The position numbers and the translations under genes are program-made. The notes below the pieces were generated by a model, which was given only the letters and a program-made list of their open reading frames with translations, was not told the DNA's origin and did no database searches. From an uncultured Neglectibacter sp. (GTDB taxonomy: Bacteria; Bacillota; Clostridia; Oscillospirales; Acutalibacteraceae): DNA of 32,080 nt. Position 1 is the stretch's first letter. The number at the start of each line of letters is the position of its first letter. Where the stretch lies: positions 1-32,080 of the forward strand of contig CAJFMJ010000006.1 of the NCBI GenBank assembly GCA_904391645.1. Reading direction: 5' to 3'. This document shows, piece by piece, positions 21,436 through 30,099 of the stretch.

Positions 21436-22662
21436 TTAGTTTCCGAACATTTCCCGGCGTTTCTCCCGAGAAAAGGCGGCAAATTGGGGCCGCTGGCAAA
21501 GCAGGTCAAAATCAACGGTGGAAAGAGGGGTGCGTTCCCGGATCAGGGCCGTGTAGATCCCGGCGTTTTCCAAACAATCCCCCAGGAAGATAAAGCCCTT
21601 TAACAGGCCGTCCTCTACAAAAAAGACCTGATAGTGCTTTTCGTCCTCCGATATCAGTTTCTCTCCACGGTAACTTCCTGTGGTGATGAGGTGCAGGCCG
21701 AACAGCCCCATGGCGTTCATGGGGAGGGCCTGGCTAAAATGGCTGGGCGACCCGGCCATATTCTTCCCCGCACACTCCCCTTGCAGGTAGGCGTTGGGAA
21801 GCAGCGCCAGCACCTTGTGCTCGCCTGTGGTCATGTCCAGGCTCTCGCAACAGTCCCCAGCTGCGTATACATCGGGCAGGGAGGTGAGTCCGGTGTCATC
21901 CGTCATGATGCCCCGGCCCACTTCGCCCCCGGCCTTTTGCACCAGGGAAACAGAGGGGCGTACACCCACGGCCACCACCAGAATATCAAAATCGACCTTG
22001 CCGCCGCTTTGGAGAAACGCCCGGTTCCTCTCAAAGCGCACCGCGGTGTCCCCCAGGTGGAAGCGCAGCCCTTGAGCTTCCAAATGGGCCTGCACCCGTT
22101 GGGCGGCTGTTTCATCTAAGATGCTGGGAAGCACCTGGGAGGCCAGGTCGGCCACCTCCACGGAGCCCACCCGCCGGGCGATGCCCTCGGCACATTTCAA
22201 GCCGATGAGCCCGGCGCCCAGGATGAATACACGGCTTTTCGGGGTCAGGGCGGATTCCAGAGCTTGGGCGTCATCCAAGGAGAGGAAGGTGAACTTGTGC
22301 TCCACAGTGTCCAGGCCCTCGATCTGGGGGACAAAGGGCACAGAGCCTGTGGCCACCAGAAGTTTATCGTAAGGCAGCGTCTCACCGGTGTCCAGCACCA
22401 CCTGGCGTTCTTGGGGGCGGATCTCTGTGGCCTTTACACCCAAGTGTGCTTCCACGGCCATGTCCCGATAAAAGCTGGTGGGACGGTACGTCATGTGCTG
22501 CAAATCGGTCTTGTTCTCCAACAGGTAAGAGATGAGAGGCCGGGAATAGGTGTGGAACCGCTCCTGGGAGAGAAGGGTGATTTTCCCCTCTTTGTCCACC
22601 GAGCGGATGCCCTCCACGCAGCCAATGGCCGCCGCAGAGTTGCCAATGATGACATAGTCCAT
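21436..22662 (-). CDS. FAD/NAD(P)-dependent oxidoreductase of the glutamate synthase operon
   Basis: The 408-residue flavoprotein belongs to the pyridine nucleotide-disulfide oxidoreductase group, resembling nitrite-reductase or rubredoxin-reductase-like members. An N-terminal FAD motif (VIIGNSAAAIG), the linker LLVATGSVP, a central NAD(P)H Rossmann motif (VFILGAGLIGLKCAEG) and the second FAD motif (LPDVYAAGDCCE) are in order. There is no redox-active Cys pair. It likely moves electrons from NAD(P)H to the neighbouring ferredoxin and on to the synthase, taking the part of GltD. Its start is immediately adjacent to the ferredoxin stop. Confidence 0.88.
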   Translation of the reverse strand: MDYVIIGNSAAAIGCVEGIRSVDKEGKITLLSQERFHTYSRPLISYLLENKTDLQHMTYRPTSFYRDMAVEAHLGVKATEIRPQERQVVLDTGETLPYDKLLVATGSVPFVPQIEGLDTVEHKFTFLSLDDAQALESALTPKSRVFILGAGLIGLKCAEGIARRVGSVEVADLASQVLPSILDETAAQRVQAHLEAQGLRFHLGDTAVRFERNRAFLQSGGKVDFDILVVAVGVRPSVSLVQKAGGEVGRGIMTDDTGLTSLPDVYAAGDCCESLDMTTGEHKVLALLPNAYLQGECAGKNMAGSPSHFSQALPMNAMGLFGLHLITTGSYRGEKLISEDEKHYQVFFVEDGLLKGFIFLGDCLENAGIYTALIRERTPLSTVDFDLLCQRPQFAAFSREKRREMFGN

Positions 22663-23103
22663 TTATTCCCCCTCCTTTTCCTCAAAGACAATCGCCCGGT
22701 TGGGGCAGCCTGCCACGCAGGCGGGCTCCCCGGAGATGCTGTCCAGGCAGAGCTGGCACTTCTCCATGGGGCCCTCTTCGCTGGGACGCAGGGCTCCATA
22801 GGGGCAAACCAATACGCAGGTGTAGCAGCCCACGCATTTATCCTTGTCGATGCACACCACCCCGTCCCGTTTGGAGATGGCTCCGGCGATGCAGCTTTTC
22901 AGGCACAGGGCATCGTCACAATGGCGGCAGGATACGGCAAAGTGCACATCGTTTTCCCCGTCTTCCACGTGGATGCGGGGCCGAATATCTTGGCCCTTCA
23001 AGGCCTTTACCATGTTGTCCGAGCCAGAGTTGGCAAAGGCGCAGTTGTATTCACAGAGATGGCACCCAAGGCACCATTCTTCCCGCACATAAACTCGTTT
23101 CAT
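22663..23103 (-). CDS. Four-cluster 4Fe-4S ferredoxin-type protein
   Basis: The 146-residue protein has sixteen Cys in four groups: CLGCHLCEYNC, CRHCDDALCLKSC, CVGCYTCVLVCP, and CQLC followed by CVAGCP. This resembles the electron-transfer subunits of the DmsB/HybA type. There are no membrane segments or twin-Arg signal, so it is cytosolic. Its place between the oxidoreductase and the synthase core suggests it relays electrons between them. Confidence 0.88.
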   Translation of the reverse strand: MKRVYVREEWCLGCHLCEYNCAFANSGSDNMVKALKGQDIRPRIHVEDGENDVHFAVSCRHCDDALCLKSCIAGAISKRDGVVCIDKDKCVGCYTCVLVCPYGALRPSEEGPMEKCQLCLDSISGEPACVAGCPNRAIVFEEKEGE

Positions 23104-23115
23104 AGCGCTCCCTCC

Positions 23116-24621
23116 TTATTCCCCGGCGTGGCGGACACCCAAAATCCGCAGTTCGGTTTCGGTGAGGCCAATACCCCGGAGCATCAGCCGGTTGCCGCGA
23201 AGGGCTTCGATGGAGTTGATGCCCATGCCGCCCATCATCTCTTTCATTTCGTGGGTCCAGGCATTGACCAGGTTCACCAGGTGCTGGGTCCCCATTTCCG
23301 GATTGAGGCGCTTGACCAGCTCGGGCCGTTGGGTGGCGATGCCCCAGTTGCATTTCCCAGAGTGGCAGCTGCGGCACAGGTGGCAGCCCAAGGCCAACAA
23401 GGCCGCTGTGCCAATATATACCGCGTCGGCCCCCAGCATGATGGCCTTTAGGGCGTCGGCACTGGAGCGGATGGAACCGCCCACCACCAACGATACGTTT
23501 TCCCGGATGCCCTCATCCCGCAACCGCTGGTCCACAGCGGCCAAAGCCAACTCGATGGGGATGCCCACGTTGTCCCGGATGCGGGTGGGCGCAGCGCCGG
23601 TGCCGCCCCGGAAGCCGTCGATGGCGATGATGTCCGCGCCGCTGCGGGCAATGCCCGAGGCGATGGCGGCCACGTTGTGCACGGCGGCGATCTTCACGAT
23701 CACGGGCTTTTCAAAGTGGGTGGCCTCCTTCAGGGAGAACACCAGCTGGCGAAGGTCTTCAATGGAGTAGATATCGTGGTGGGGAGCAGGGGAGATGGCG
23801 TCGGTGCCTTCCGGGATCATCCTGGTGCGGGACACATCCCCCACGATCTTGGCCCCGGGCAGGTGACCGCCAATGCCGGGCTTTGCGCCCTGGCCCATCT
23901 TGATCTCAATGGCTGCTCCGGCGTTCAGGTAGTCCTTGTGGACGCCAAACCGGCCGGAGGCCACCTGGACAATGGTGTTTTTTCCGTACTGGTAGAAGTC
24001 CTGGTGCAGGCCGCCTTCGCCGGTGTTGTAATAGATGCCCAGCTGGGACGCTGCCCTGGCCAGGCTTTCATGGGCATTGTAGCTGATGGAGCCGTAGCTC
24101 ATGGCGGAGAACATAATGGGGGTGGAAAGCTCCAACTGGGGCGGCAAACTGGGCACGATGTTCCCTTGGGCGTCCCGGTGGATCTGGGTGGGCTTGCAGC
24201 CCAAAAATGTCTTGGTTTCCATGGGCTCCCGTAAGGGGTCGATGGAGGGGTTGGTCACCTGGGAGGCGTTGATGAGCAGCTTATCCCAGTATACAGGATA
24301 CTCTTTGGGGTTTCCCATAGAGGACAGCAGAACACCGCCGCTCTCTGCCTGCCGGTATACCTCTTGGATCGCCTGTCCCGACCAGTTGCTGTTTTCCCGG
24401 AAGGTGTGGTCTGTCTTGACGATCTTCAGGGCGCGGGTGGGGCACAGGGTGACACACCGATGGCAGTTGACACATTTGCTTTCATCTGCCAGCATCTTTT
24501 TTAAATCGGGGTCATAGTGGTGTACCTCGTTGGCGCACTGACGCTCGCACACCCGGCAGGCGATGCACCGGTCTGTGTTGCGGATGACTTCGTATTCGGG
24601 ATAGATCCTAGTGACTGCCAT
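23116..24621 (-). CDS. gltB: Glutamate synthase FMN core subunit with N-terminal ferredoxin domain
   Basis: The 501-residue enzyme joins a two-cluster ferredoxin domain (CIACRVCERQC about 19-29; CVNCHRCVTLCP about 51-62) to the FMN-binding synthase domain. Diagnostic parts are SAMSYGSISYNAHESLARAA, NTGEGG, the MGQGAKPGIGGHLPG loop, IKIAAVHNVAAIASG-type strands, IDGFRGGTGAAP and a Cys-rich GCHLCRSCHSGKCNWGIATQ that holds the Fe-S centre. It converts 2-oxoglutarate plus ammonia (from the amidotransferase subunit) and electrons to glutamate. This is the archaeal-type domain split. The start is four bases after the amidotransferase stop, and an AGGTGAG-type site precedes it. Confidence 0.92.
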   Translation of the reverse strand: MAVTRIYPEYEVIRNTDRCIACRVCERQCANEVHHYDPDLKKMLADESKCVNCHRCVTLCPTRALKIVKTDHTFRENSNWSGQAIQEVYRQAESGGVLLSSMGNPKEYPVYWDKLLINASQVTNPSIDPLREPMETKTFLGCKPTQIHRDAQGNIVPSLPPQLELSTPIMFSAMSYGSISYNAHESLARAASQLGIYYNTGEGGLHQDFYQYGKNTIVQVASGRFGVHKDYLNAGAAIEIKMGQGAKPGIGGHLPGAKIVGDVSRTRMIPEGTDAISPAPHHDIYSIEDLRQLVFSLKEATHFEKPVIVKIAAVHNVAAIASGIARSGADIIAIDGFRGGTGAAPTRIRDNVGIPIELALAAVDQRLRDEGIRENVSLVVGGSIRSSADALKAIMLGADAVYIGTAALLALGCHLCRSCHSGKCNWGIATQRPELVKRLNPEMGTQHLVNLVNAWTHEMKEMMGGMGINSIEALRGNRLMLRGIGLTETELRILGVRHAGE

Positions 24622-24625
24622 GCCC

Positions 24626-25747
24626 TCACCTCCTCTCTTCTCCAGGCAGGATACCCTCGTTTAGCTGGTAGACCACCGGTTCTCCTCCTCGGGGGGCAAA
24701 CAGGGTGTCCAATTCCGGCTCGATGACCCGGATGGCAGACTCCTCGCTGGCAATGTAGACATTGTCGCCCTTTTCGCCCACCACCATGCTCCGCAGCTTC
24801 AGGCGGTCGTTGAGGGCCATGATCCCTCCGTTGAAGCCCACTAGGATGGAAAAGGGCCCGGTGATGAGCATTCCGGGGAATGCGGCGCGCAGGTAGGTCA
24901 AGCGGGCCTTTTCTTCGGGGTCCATGCGGCTGATGGTGCTCCAGAAGGGAGCGGCCATAACGCTGGCGGCTTCCTGGTAGGAAAGTCCCCGGCGGCGCAC
25001 TAAAAAGTCGATGATATAGGTAATGGCCTCGGTATCGGTGAGCAGGTTGCACTGATAGCCATACATTTCAATGGTGCGGCGGTTGGCATCGTAAGAGGAA
25101 ATCTCCCCGTTGTGAACCACAGTGCGGTCCAGCAGGGCAAAGGGGTGTGCACCGCCCCACCAGCCCGGGGTGTTGGTGGGGTAACGGCCGTGGGCTGTCC
25201 AACAGTAGCCCTTGTAATCTTCCAGACGGTAGAAGTCACCCACGTCTTCGGGGTAGCCTACCGCTTTAAAAACGCCCATGTTTTTGCCGCTGGAGAAAAT
25301 GTAAGCCCCGTCCACCTGGGAGTTTACCCGGATGACGCACCGGGACACAAAGGTGTCCTCGTCCAGCTGGCTTTCAGCCAATTTGGTGTGGAGAGGCTCC
25401 ACAAAGTACCGCCAGATCAGAGGCTCGTCTTGGATGCGGGGGTTTTTCCGCGTGGGGATCTTGGAGAGGTTCACCACATCGAAGTGTTCATTCAGGAAAT
25501 CCTCGCAGACTTCCTTAGAGCGTTTGCCTTCGTAAAACACGTGGAGGGCATAGAGGTTTTGGTATTCGGGATAGATGCCATAGGCGGCAAACCCGCCGCC
25601 CAGGCCGTTGGAACGGTCATGCATCATGGCGATGGAGCGGATGATATCTTCGCCGCTTCGCCGCTGGCCGCTTTTGGAAAAGATGGCTGACACCGCGCAC
25701 CCAGAGGGCACACGCACGCCGTCCAATCCTTCTCGCAACATCTTCAT
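24626..25747 (-). CDS. Glutamate synthase amidotransferase subunit (class II)
   Basis: The 373-residue protein is the class II glutamine amidotransferase part of GltB as a separate subunit. It releases ammonia from glutamine. The nucleophile must be an N-terminal Cys. Here Cys17 in PSGCAVSAIF is preceded by sixteen residues, so a propeptide would have to be removed, as in classical GltB. Other conserved segments are SNGLGGGFAAYG, WTAHGRYPTNTPGWWGGAHPF, VVHNGEISSYDANRR and LLTDTEAITY. The ATG at the complement of 25745-25747 is first in frame after AAAGGCAGG. The mRNA has a long leader (25748-25945) with an attenuator. Confidence 0.88.
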   Translation of the reverse strand: MKMLREGLDGVRVPSGCAVSAIFSKSGQRRSGEDIIRSIAMMHDRSNGLGGGFAAYGIYPEYQNLYALHVFYEGKRSKEVCEDFLNEHFDVVNLSKIPTRKNPRIQDEPLIWRYFVEPLHTKLAESQLDEDTFVSRCVIRVNSQVDGAYIFSSGKNMGVFKAVGYPEDVGDFYRLEDYKGYCWTAHGRYPTNTPGWWGGAHPFALLDRTVVHNGEISSYDANRRTIEMYGYQCNLLTDTEAITYIIDFLVRRRGLSYQEAASVMAAPFWSTISRMDPEEKARLTYLRAAFPGMLITGPFSILVGFNGGIMALNDRLKLRSMVVGEKGDNVYIASEESAIRVIEPELDTLFAPRGGEPVVYQLNEGILPGEERR

Positions 25748-25879
25748 TACCTGCCTTTCTGAACCGCCGTGTACCCAAAAACACGGGGGACATTTTCCCA
25801 AGGATATACATACAACCAGGTTCTCTTTAAAATGCATATCTTTCGTTTTTAACTTGCATTTTAAAACATGGAGAACAAC

Positions 25880-25934
25880 AAAAAGCGCCCGGCCCAGAGA
25901 GGGAGTTGAGTTCTCCTTTTCATGGGCCGGACGC
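25880..25934 (-). terminator. Leader terminator (attenuator) of the glutamate synthase operon
   Basis: GCGUCCGGCCCA (minus strand, 25934 to 25923) pairs with UGGGCCGGGCGC (25896 to 25885), with an inner GGAG/CUCC stem, followed by U5 and more U/G. It ends about 65 nt after the transcription start and about 130 nt before the first gene. Confidence 0.85.
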
Positions 25935-25943
25935 CTTTGTCCG
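25928..25943 (-). promoter_or_regulatory. Hexaloop hairpin of the glutamate synthase operon
   Basis: The RNA reads CGGAC-AAAGGC-GUCCG, a perfect 5-bp stem with a six-base loop (25933-25938; A1 and G4). The 3' arm is shared with the terminator's 5' arm. It begins within two or three bases of the predicted transcript start. Confidence 0.72.
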
Positions 25944-25951
25944 TGAAGTGT

Positions 25952-25980
25952 AGTATAATACAATAAAAGTCGCTTGTCAA
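25952..25980 (-). promoter_or_regulatory. Promoter of the glutamate synthase operon
   Basis: Minus strand TTGACA (25975-25980), 17 bp, TATACT (25952-25957). It diverges from the glnA promoter 114 bp away. Confidence 0.9.
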
Positions 25981-26093
25981 GCGTATTTGCAACTTTTCGA
26001 TTTAGTTCTTGCATATTTTTGGAAAGATGCCCAAAATCCACCCGGGCTTTGCAAGGCCGGTTTGTGCACCGGAGAGAAACCCGCCTTGCCCCA

Positions 26094-26122
26094 TTGACAA
26101 ACGTGCCCGAGGTGCTTATAAT
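26094..26122 (+). promoter_or_regulatory. Consensus promoter of glnA
   Basis: TTGACA (26094-26099), 17 bp, TATAAT (26117-26122), a perfect consensus. Start expected near 26129. Confidence 0.92.
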
Positions 26123-26131
26123 TGCCTCATA

Positions 26132-26147
26132 CCAGCAAAGGCGCTGG
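26132..26147 (+). promoter_or_regulatory. Hexaloop hairpin of glnA
   Basis: CCAGC-AAAGGC-GCTGG, a perfect 5-bp stem with the same loop as in the glutamate synthase operon (26137-26142). It begins about three bases into the transcript. Loop and 3' arm are shared with the terminator. Confidence 0.72.
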
Positions 26148-26176
26148 GGGTTCATGCCCCTGGCGCCTTTCTTTTT
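26137..26176 (+). terminator. Leader terminator (attenuator) of glnA
   Basis: AAAGGCGC plus GGGG pair with CCCC plus GGCGCCTTT around a short loop, followed by CTTTTT. It lies 44 bases before the glnA ATG, so expression needs read-through. Confidence 0.88.
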
Positions 26177-26219
26177 GCGGAAAGTGGCTGGAATCCAAAA
26201 ATGAGAAAAGAGTGGTACT

Positions 26220-28325
26220 ATGGGAACCTGTTGTGAAAAAAGGCAAAGCGTGCCGGAGCTTTTCGGCAGCCATGTGTTTAACGATAACGTGATGCAAGAA
26301 CGCCTGCCCAAAGATGTGTACAAATCTCTGCGCCAGACCATTGACGAAGGCAAAGACCTGGACCTGGGCGTGGCAAACGCTGTGGCCAACGCCATGAAGG
26401 ACTGGGCCGTGGAGCAGGGTGCCACCCACTTCACCCACTGGTTCCAGCCTTTAAACGGGGTTACGGCGGAGAAGCACGACAGCTTCATCTCCCCCACCAG
26501 TGATGGCAGGGTCATCATGCAGTTTTCCGGCAAGGAGTTGGTAAAGGGCGAACCGGACGCCTCCTCCTTCCCCAGTGGCGGCTTGCGTGCCACCTTTGAA
26601 GCCAGAGGCTACACTGCCTGGGACCCCACCAGCTATGCCTTTGTCAAGGGGGATTCCCTTTACATCCCAACGGCCTTCTGCTCCTACAGCGGGGAAGTGC
26701 TGGACAAGAAAACGCCTCTTTTGCGTTCTATGGAAGCCCTTTCCGATCAGGCGCTGCGGGTGTTGCGGATCTTTGGGGACAACAAATCAAAACGAGTGGT
26801 CACCACCGTGGGGCCGGAACAGGAGTATTTTCTGGTTGACAAGAAGCTCTACGACCAGCGGCCAGACTTGCTGTTTACCGGGCGGACCCTGTTTGGCGCC
26901 AAGGCGCCCAAGGGCCAGGAACTGGAAGACCACTATTTTGGGTCCATCAAGCCCAGGGTGGCTGCCTTTATGAAAGAGCTGGATGAGGAGCTGTGGAAGC
27001 TGGGGATCCTGGCCAAGACAAAGCACAACGAAGTGGCCCCCGCCCAGCACGAGCTGGCGCCCATTTTTACCACCACCAACGTGGCAACGGACCACAACCA
27101 GCTCACTATGGAAGTGATGAAAAACGTGGCTGCCCGCCATGGCCTGGTGTGCTTGCTCCATGAGAAACCCTTTGAGGGCGTCAACGGCAGCGGCAAACAC
27201 AACAACTGGTCCCTGTCCACGGATACCGGGGAGAACCTGTTGGATCCCGGGAAGGAGCCGGCGAAAAACACCCGGTTCCTGCTGTTCTTGGCGGCCATTA
27301 TCAAGGGCGTGGATGAGTACCAGGATCTGCTGCGTATCTCCGTAGCCTCCGCCGGGAACGACCACCGTTTGGGGGCCAACGAAGCGCCGCCGGCCATCGT
27401 TTCCATGTTTGTGGGGGATGAACTGGAGAGTGTTCTGGATTCCATTGAACAGGGCCACGCTTACACCGGCACCGAGGAAAAGAAGCTGGCCACAGGCGTA
27501 CACGTCCTTCCCGATCTGCACATGGACACCACTGACCGGAACCGCACCTCTCCCTTTGCCTTTACCGGCAACAAGTTTGAATTCCGGATGCTGGGTTCGG
27601 CCATTTCCATCGCTTGTCCCAACATCATGCTCAACACCATTGCCGCTGAGGAGCTCCGCCAGTTTGCGGATATGCTGGAAGGTTCCGACGACCTGGATCG
27701 GGACGTGAGAAAGATCGTCCAGCGGGTGATGAAAGAGCACGGGCGGATCATCTTCAATGGGGATGGGTACTCCCAGGCTTGGCAGGAAGAGGCTGCCCGT
27801 CGGGGGCTGCTCAATCTCCCCACCACCGTGGATGCCCTGCCTCACTACCTGGACGAGAAAAATGTGGAGCTTTTTGCTGTCCATAACATCTACACCAAGG
27901 CGGAGATGGAAGCCCGCTGCGAAACTGCCCTGGAGGAATACGCCAAGACCCTCCTGATCGAGGCCCAGACCATGAGTCAGATGGCTCACCGGGAGATTCT
28001 CCCTGCAGTGGGGGGATACGCTTCCCAGCTGGCAGAGGGCCTTGCCTCCCGGCGGGTTGCCTGCGAGGGGATCTCCTGGACAGGGGAAGTGCGGTTGATG
28101 GAAAAGCTTTCCTCTTTGCTGAATGCCGCCTTTGACAAGCTGGATGCGTTGGATAGTGCCATCTCCCAGGCAGAGGGGGATGCCCTTGCCCAGGCAACTT
28201 TTTGTAAGGATACCCTGCTCCCTGCCATGGAGGGCCTGCGTGGGATGGTGGATCAGATGGAAACCCTCACCGACGCCAAAGTCTGGCCCTATCCCAGCTA
28301 TGGTGATTTGATGTTCCGGGTGTAA
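26220..28325 (+). CDS. glnN: Type III glutamine synthetase
   Basis: This enzyme makes glutamine from glutamate, ammonia and ATP. The 701-residue length and the N-terminal [20 protein letters not shown] identify the GSIII class, not the ~450-residue [49 protein letters not shown] and the FEFRMLGSA segment are the conserved metal, ATP and glutamate regions. GSIII lacks adenylylation. Control appears to lie in the leader, which carries a consensus promoter, hexaloop hairpin and terminator within 48 bases. The ATG at 26220 has only an AGAGTGG site. Two hairpins follow the stop. Confidence 0.95.
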   Translation: MGTCCEKRQSVPELFGSHVFNDNVMQERLPKDVYKSLRQTIDEGKDLDLGVANAVANAMKDWAVEQGATHFTHWFQPLNGVTAEKHDSFISPTSDGRVIMQFSGKELVKGEPDASSFPSGGLRATFEARGYTAWDPTSYAFVKGDSLYIPTAFCSYSGEVLDKKTPLLRSMEALSDQALRVLRIFGDNKSKRVVTTVGPEQEYFLVDKKLYDQRPDLLFTGRTLFGAKAPKGQELEDHYFGSIKPRVAAFMKELDEELWKLGILAKTKHNEVAPAQHELAPIFTTTNVATDHNQLTMEVMKNVAARHGLVCLLHEKPFEGVNGSGKHNNWSLSTDTGENLLDPGKEPAKNTRFLLFLAAIIKGVDEYQDLLRISVASAGNDHRLGANEAPPAIVSMFVGDELESVLDSIEQGHAYTGTEEKKLATGVHVLPDLHMDTTDRNRTSPFAFTGNKFEFRMLGSAISIACPNIMLNTIAAEELRQFADMLEGSDDLDRDVRKIVQRVMKEHGRIIFNGDGYSQAWQEEAARRGLLNLPTTVDALPHYLDEKNVELFAVHNIYTKAEMEARCETALEEYAKTLLIEAQTMSQMAHREILPAVGGYASQLAEGLASRRVACEGISWTGEVRLMEKLSSLLNAAFDKLDALDSAISQAEGDALAQATFCKDTLLPAMEGLRGMVDQMETLTDAKVWPYPSYGDLMFRV

Positions 28326-28402
28326 AGCTTGGGTGTGAGTGGCTGGAGGGCCACCGGGCCTTCCAGAAGTGCCAAAGAGTATAAGTTGAACATTTTCCCA
28401 TA

Positions 28403-28438
28403 GGAAAGGGCCGTTCCCGTGAGGGAGCGGCCCTTTCC
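28403..28438 (+). terminator. Hairpin after glnN, probable terminator
   Basis: GGAAAGGGCCG plus TCCC pair with GGGA plus CGGCCCTTTCC around GTGA. It is a very stable stem with only a short T run inside the arm. Confidence 0.65.
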
Positions 28439-28454
28439 ATATGTTTGCAACCCC

Positions 28455-28488
28455 AAAAAGGGAGCTGCCTTCAGGCAGCTCCCTTTTT
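28455..28488. terminator. Bidirectional terminator between glnN and asnB
   Basis: AAAAAGGGAGCTGCC pairs perfectly with GGCAGCTCCCTTTTT around TTCA. It is placed just before the asnB stop, between convergent genes. Confidence 0.92.
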
Positions 28489-28494
28489 AGTTTT

Positions 28495-30078
28495 TTATTT
28501 GCCGCTGTCCCCGTAGTTGGAGAGGACACGGGCTGAGGGGTCGTTTACATCGCAGCCCTCCCAGTCTTTGTTGGGCATCCAGAAATCTGCGATCATTTCC
28601 CCTTGGCCGGGGTAGTGCTTTTCAAAAAGATCCCGGTACAGGAGGGACTCTTTCGTAAAGGGCTGGGTATGGTGGTATTTTTTGCAGCCTTCGGCAAATT
28701 GTTCGTCCGTGTATTGGGCTTCGGCGTACTCTTTCAGGTAATCCACCATGGAGTGGCCCACCGCGTCTGAGAAGGCGGCCTTTTCCCGCCAAAGGATGCT
28801 CTCGGGCAAATAATTGCCCTCTGCAAACGCCCTGCGCAACAAGTACTTCCCTTTTCCGGTGGTGTTCATTTTCAAAGCAGGATCCAGGGACATGACGTAC
28901 TCTGCAAAATCTAAATCTCCAAAAGGCACCCGGGCCTCCAAGGAGTTGACGGAGATGCACCGGTCTGCCCGGAGCACATCGTACATATGCAGCTCCCGCA
29001 CACGCTTTTCGGACTCCTTTTGAAAGGCTTCCGGGCTGGGGGCAAAGTCTGTGTACTTATAGCCAAAGAGTTCGTCGGAGATCTCCCCTGTCAGCAGCAC
29101 CCGGATATCGGTGTGCTGGTGGATATACTTGCACACCAGGTACATACCCATGCTGGCCCGGATGGTGGTGATGTCGTAGGTTCCCAACAGTAGAATGACT
29201 TCCTCTAGGGAGTCGATGACCTCCTTGGGAGTCATGAATACCTCTGTGTGGTGGCTGCCGATAAAGTCCGCCACTTGCCGGGCGTATTTCAAGTCAATGG
29301 CGTCCCCCTCCATGCCGATGGCAAAGGTGCGGATGGGCGTTTTACTTTTCCGGGCGGCAATGGCACACACCAGAGAGGAGTCCAGCCCGCCCGACAGGAG
29401 GAATCCCACTTTGGCGTCGGACACCAGGCGTTTTTCCACCCCGGCCACCAGCTTTTGGTGGATCTTTTGACAGGCTGTGTCCTCGTCATCCCGGCAGACC
29501 GCCGTGACATGGGACAGATCTCGGAAGCGGTGGAATTGCCCGCCCTGATAATAGCAGCCAGGCGGGAAAGGCAAGATCTTCCCGCAAAGCCCTACCAGGT
29601 TTTTGGGTTCGCTGGCAAAGAGGATCGTCCCCTTCTCATCGTACCCATAGTATAGGGGCCGGATGCCGATGGGGTCCCGAGCGGCGACAAATTCTTCCCG
29701 TTCCCCATCGTAGAGGATCAAGGCGAACTCCGCATCCAGCATGGAGAACATGGCTGTGCTGTACTCCCGGTAGAGCGGCAGCAATACTTCGCAGTCGCTG
29801 CCGCTTTGAAAGGTGTAGCCTTTCCTCTCCAGCTCCATCCGGAGCTTCTCAAAGCCGTAGATCTCCCCGTTGCAGACCACAGCGCTTTTGCCCAACTGGA
29901 AGGGCTGCATCCCCGCCTCCGTCAGGCCCATGATGGCAAGCCTGTGGAAAGCCAGCACACCACCGCCCACCTCCAGTACCCGGCTCTCGTCCGGGCCTCG
30001 GGAGAGTGTGCGGTCAAACCCCTTTTGAAAGGCGGCCCAGTCCTGCACCGCCCCGCAGATACCCATGATGGAACACAT
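28495..30078 (-). CDS. asnB: Asparagine synthase (glutamine-hydrolysing)
   Basis: The 527-residue enzyme makes asparagine from aspartate, glutamine and ATP. The N-terminal class II amidotransferase starts MCSIMGICG with the nucleophile Cys2, and the AVVCNGEIYGFEKLR and DAEFALILYD regions follow. The C-terminal synthetase domain has the pyrophosphatase loop FLLSGGLDSSLVCAIAA and DLKYARQVADFI. The start is fixed by the required Met-Cys and by GGAGGG seven bases before the ATG (complement of 30076-30078). The ~300-nt leader holds two regulators in series: a hexaloop/terminator switch and a T-box, which ties it to both nitrogen status and tRNA charging. Confidence 0.94.
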   Translation of the reverse strand: MCSIMGICGAVQDWAAFQKGFDRTLSRGPDESRVLEVGGGVLAFHRLAIMGLTEAGMQPFQLGKSAVVCNGEIYGFEKLRMELERKGYTFQSGSDCEVLLPLYREYSTAMFSMLDAEFALILYDGEREEFVAARDPIGIRPLYYGYDEKGTILFASEPKNLVGLCGKILPFPPGCYYQGGQFHRFRDLSHVTAVCRDDEDTACQKIHQKLVAGVEKRLVSDAKVGFLLSGGLDSSLVCAIAARKSKTPIRTFAIGMEGDAIDLKYARQVADFIGSHHTEVFMTPKEVIDSLEEVILLLGTYDITTIRASMGMYLVCKYIHQHTDIRVLLTGEISDELFGYKYTDFAPSPEAFQKESEKRVRELHMYDVLRADRCISVNSLEARVPFGDLDFAEYVMSLDPALKMNTTGKGKYLLRRAFAEGNYLPESILWREKAAFSDAVGHSMVDYLKEYAEAQYTDEQFAEGCKKYHHTQPFTKESLLYRDLFEKHYPGQGEMIADFWMPNKDWEGCDVNDPSARVLSNYGDSGK

Positions 30079-30099
30079 AACGATCCCTCCATACAAGAT

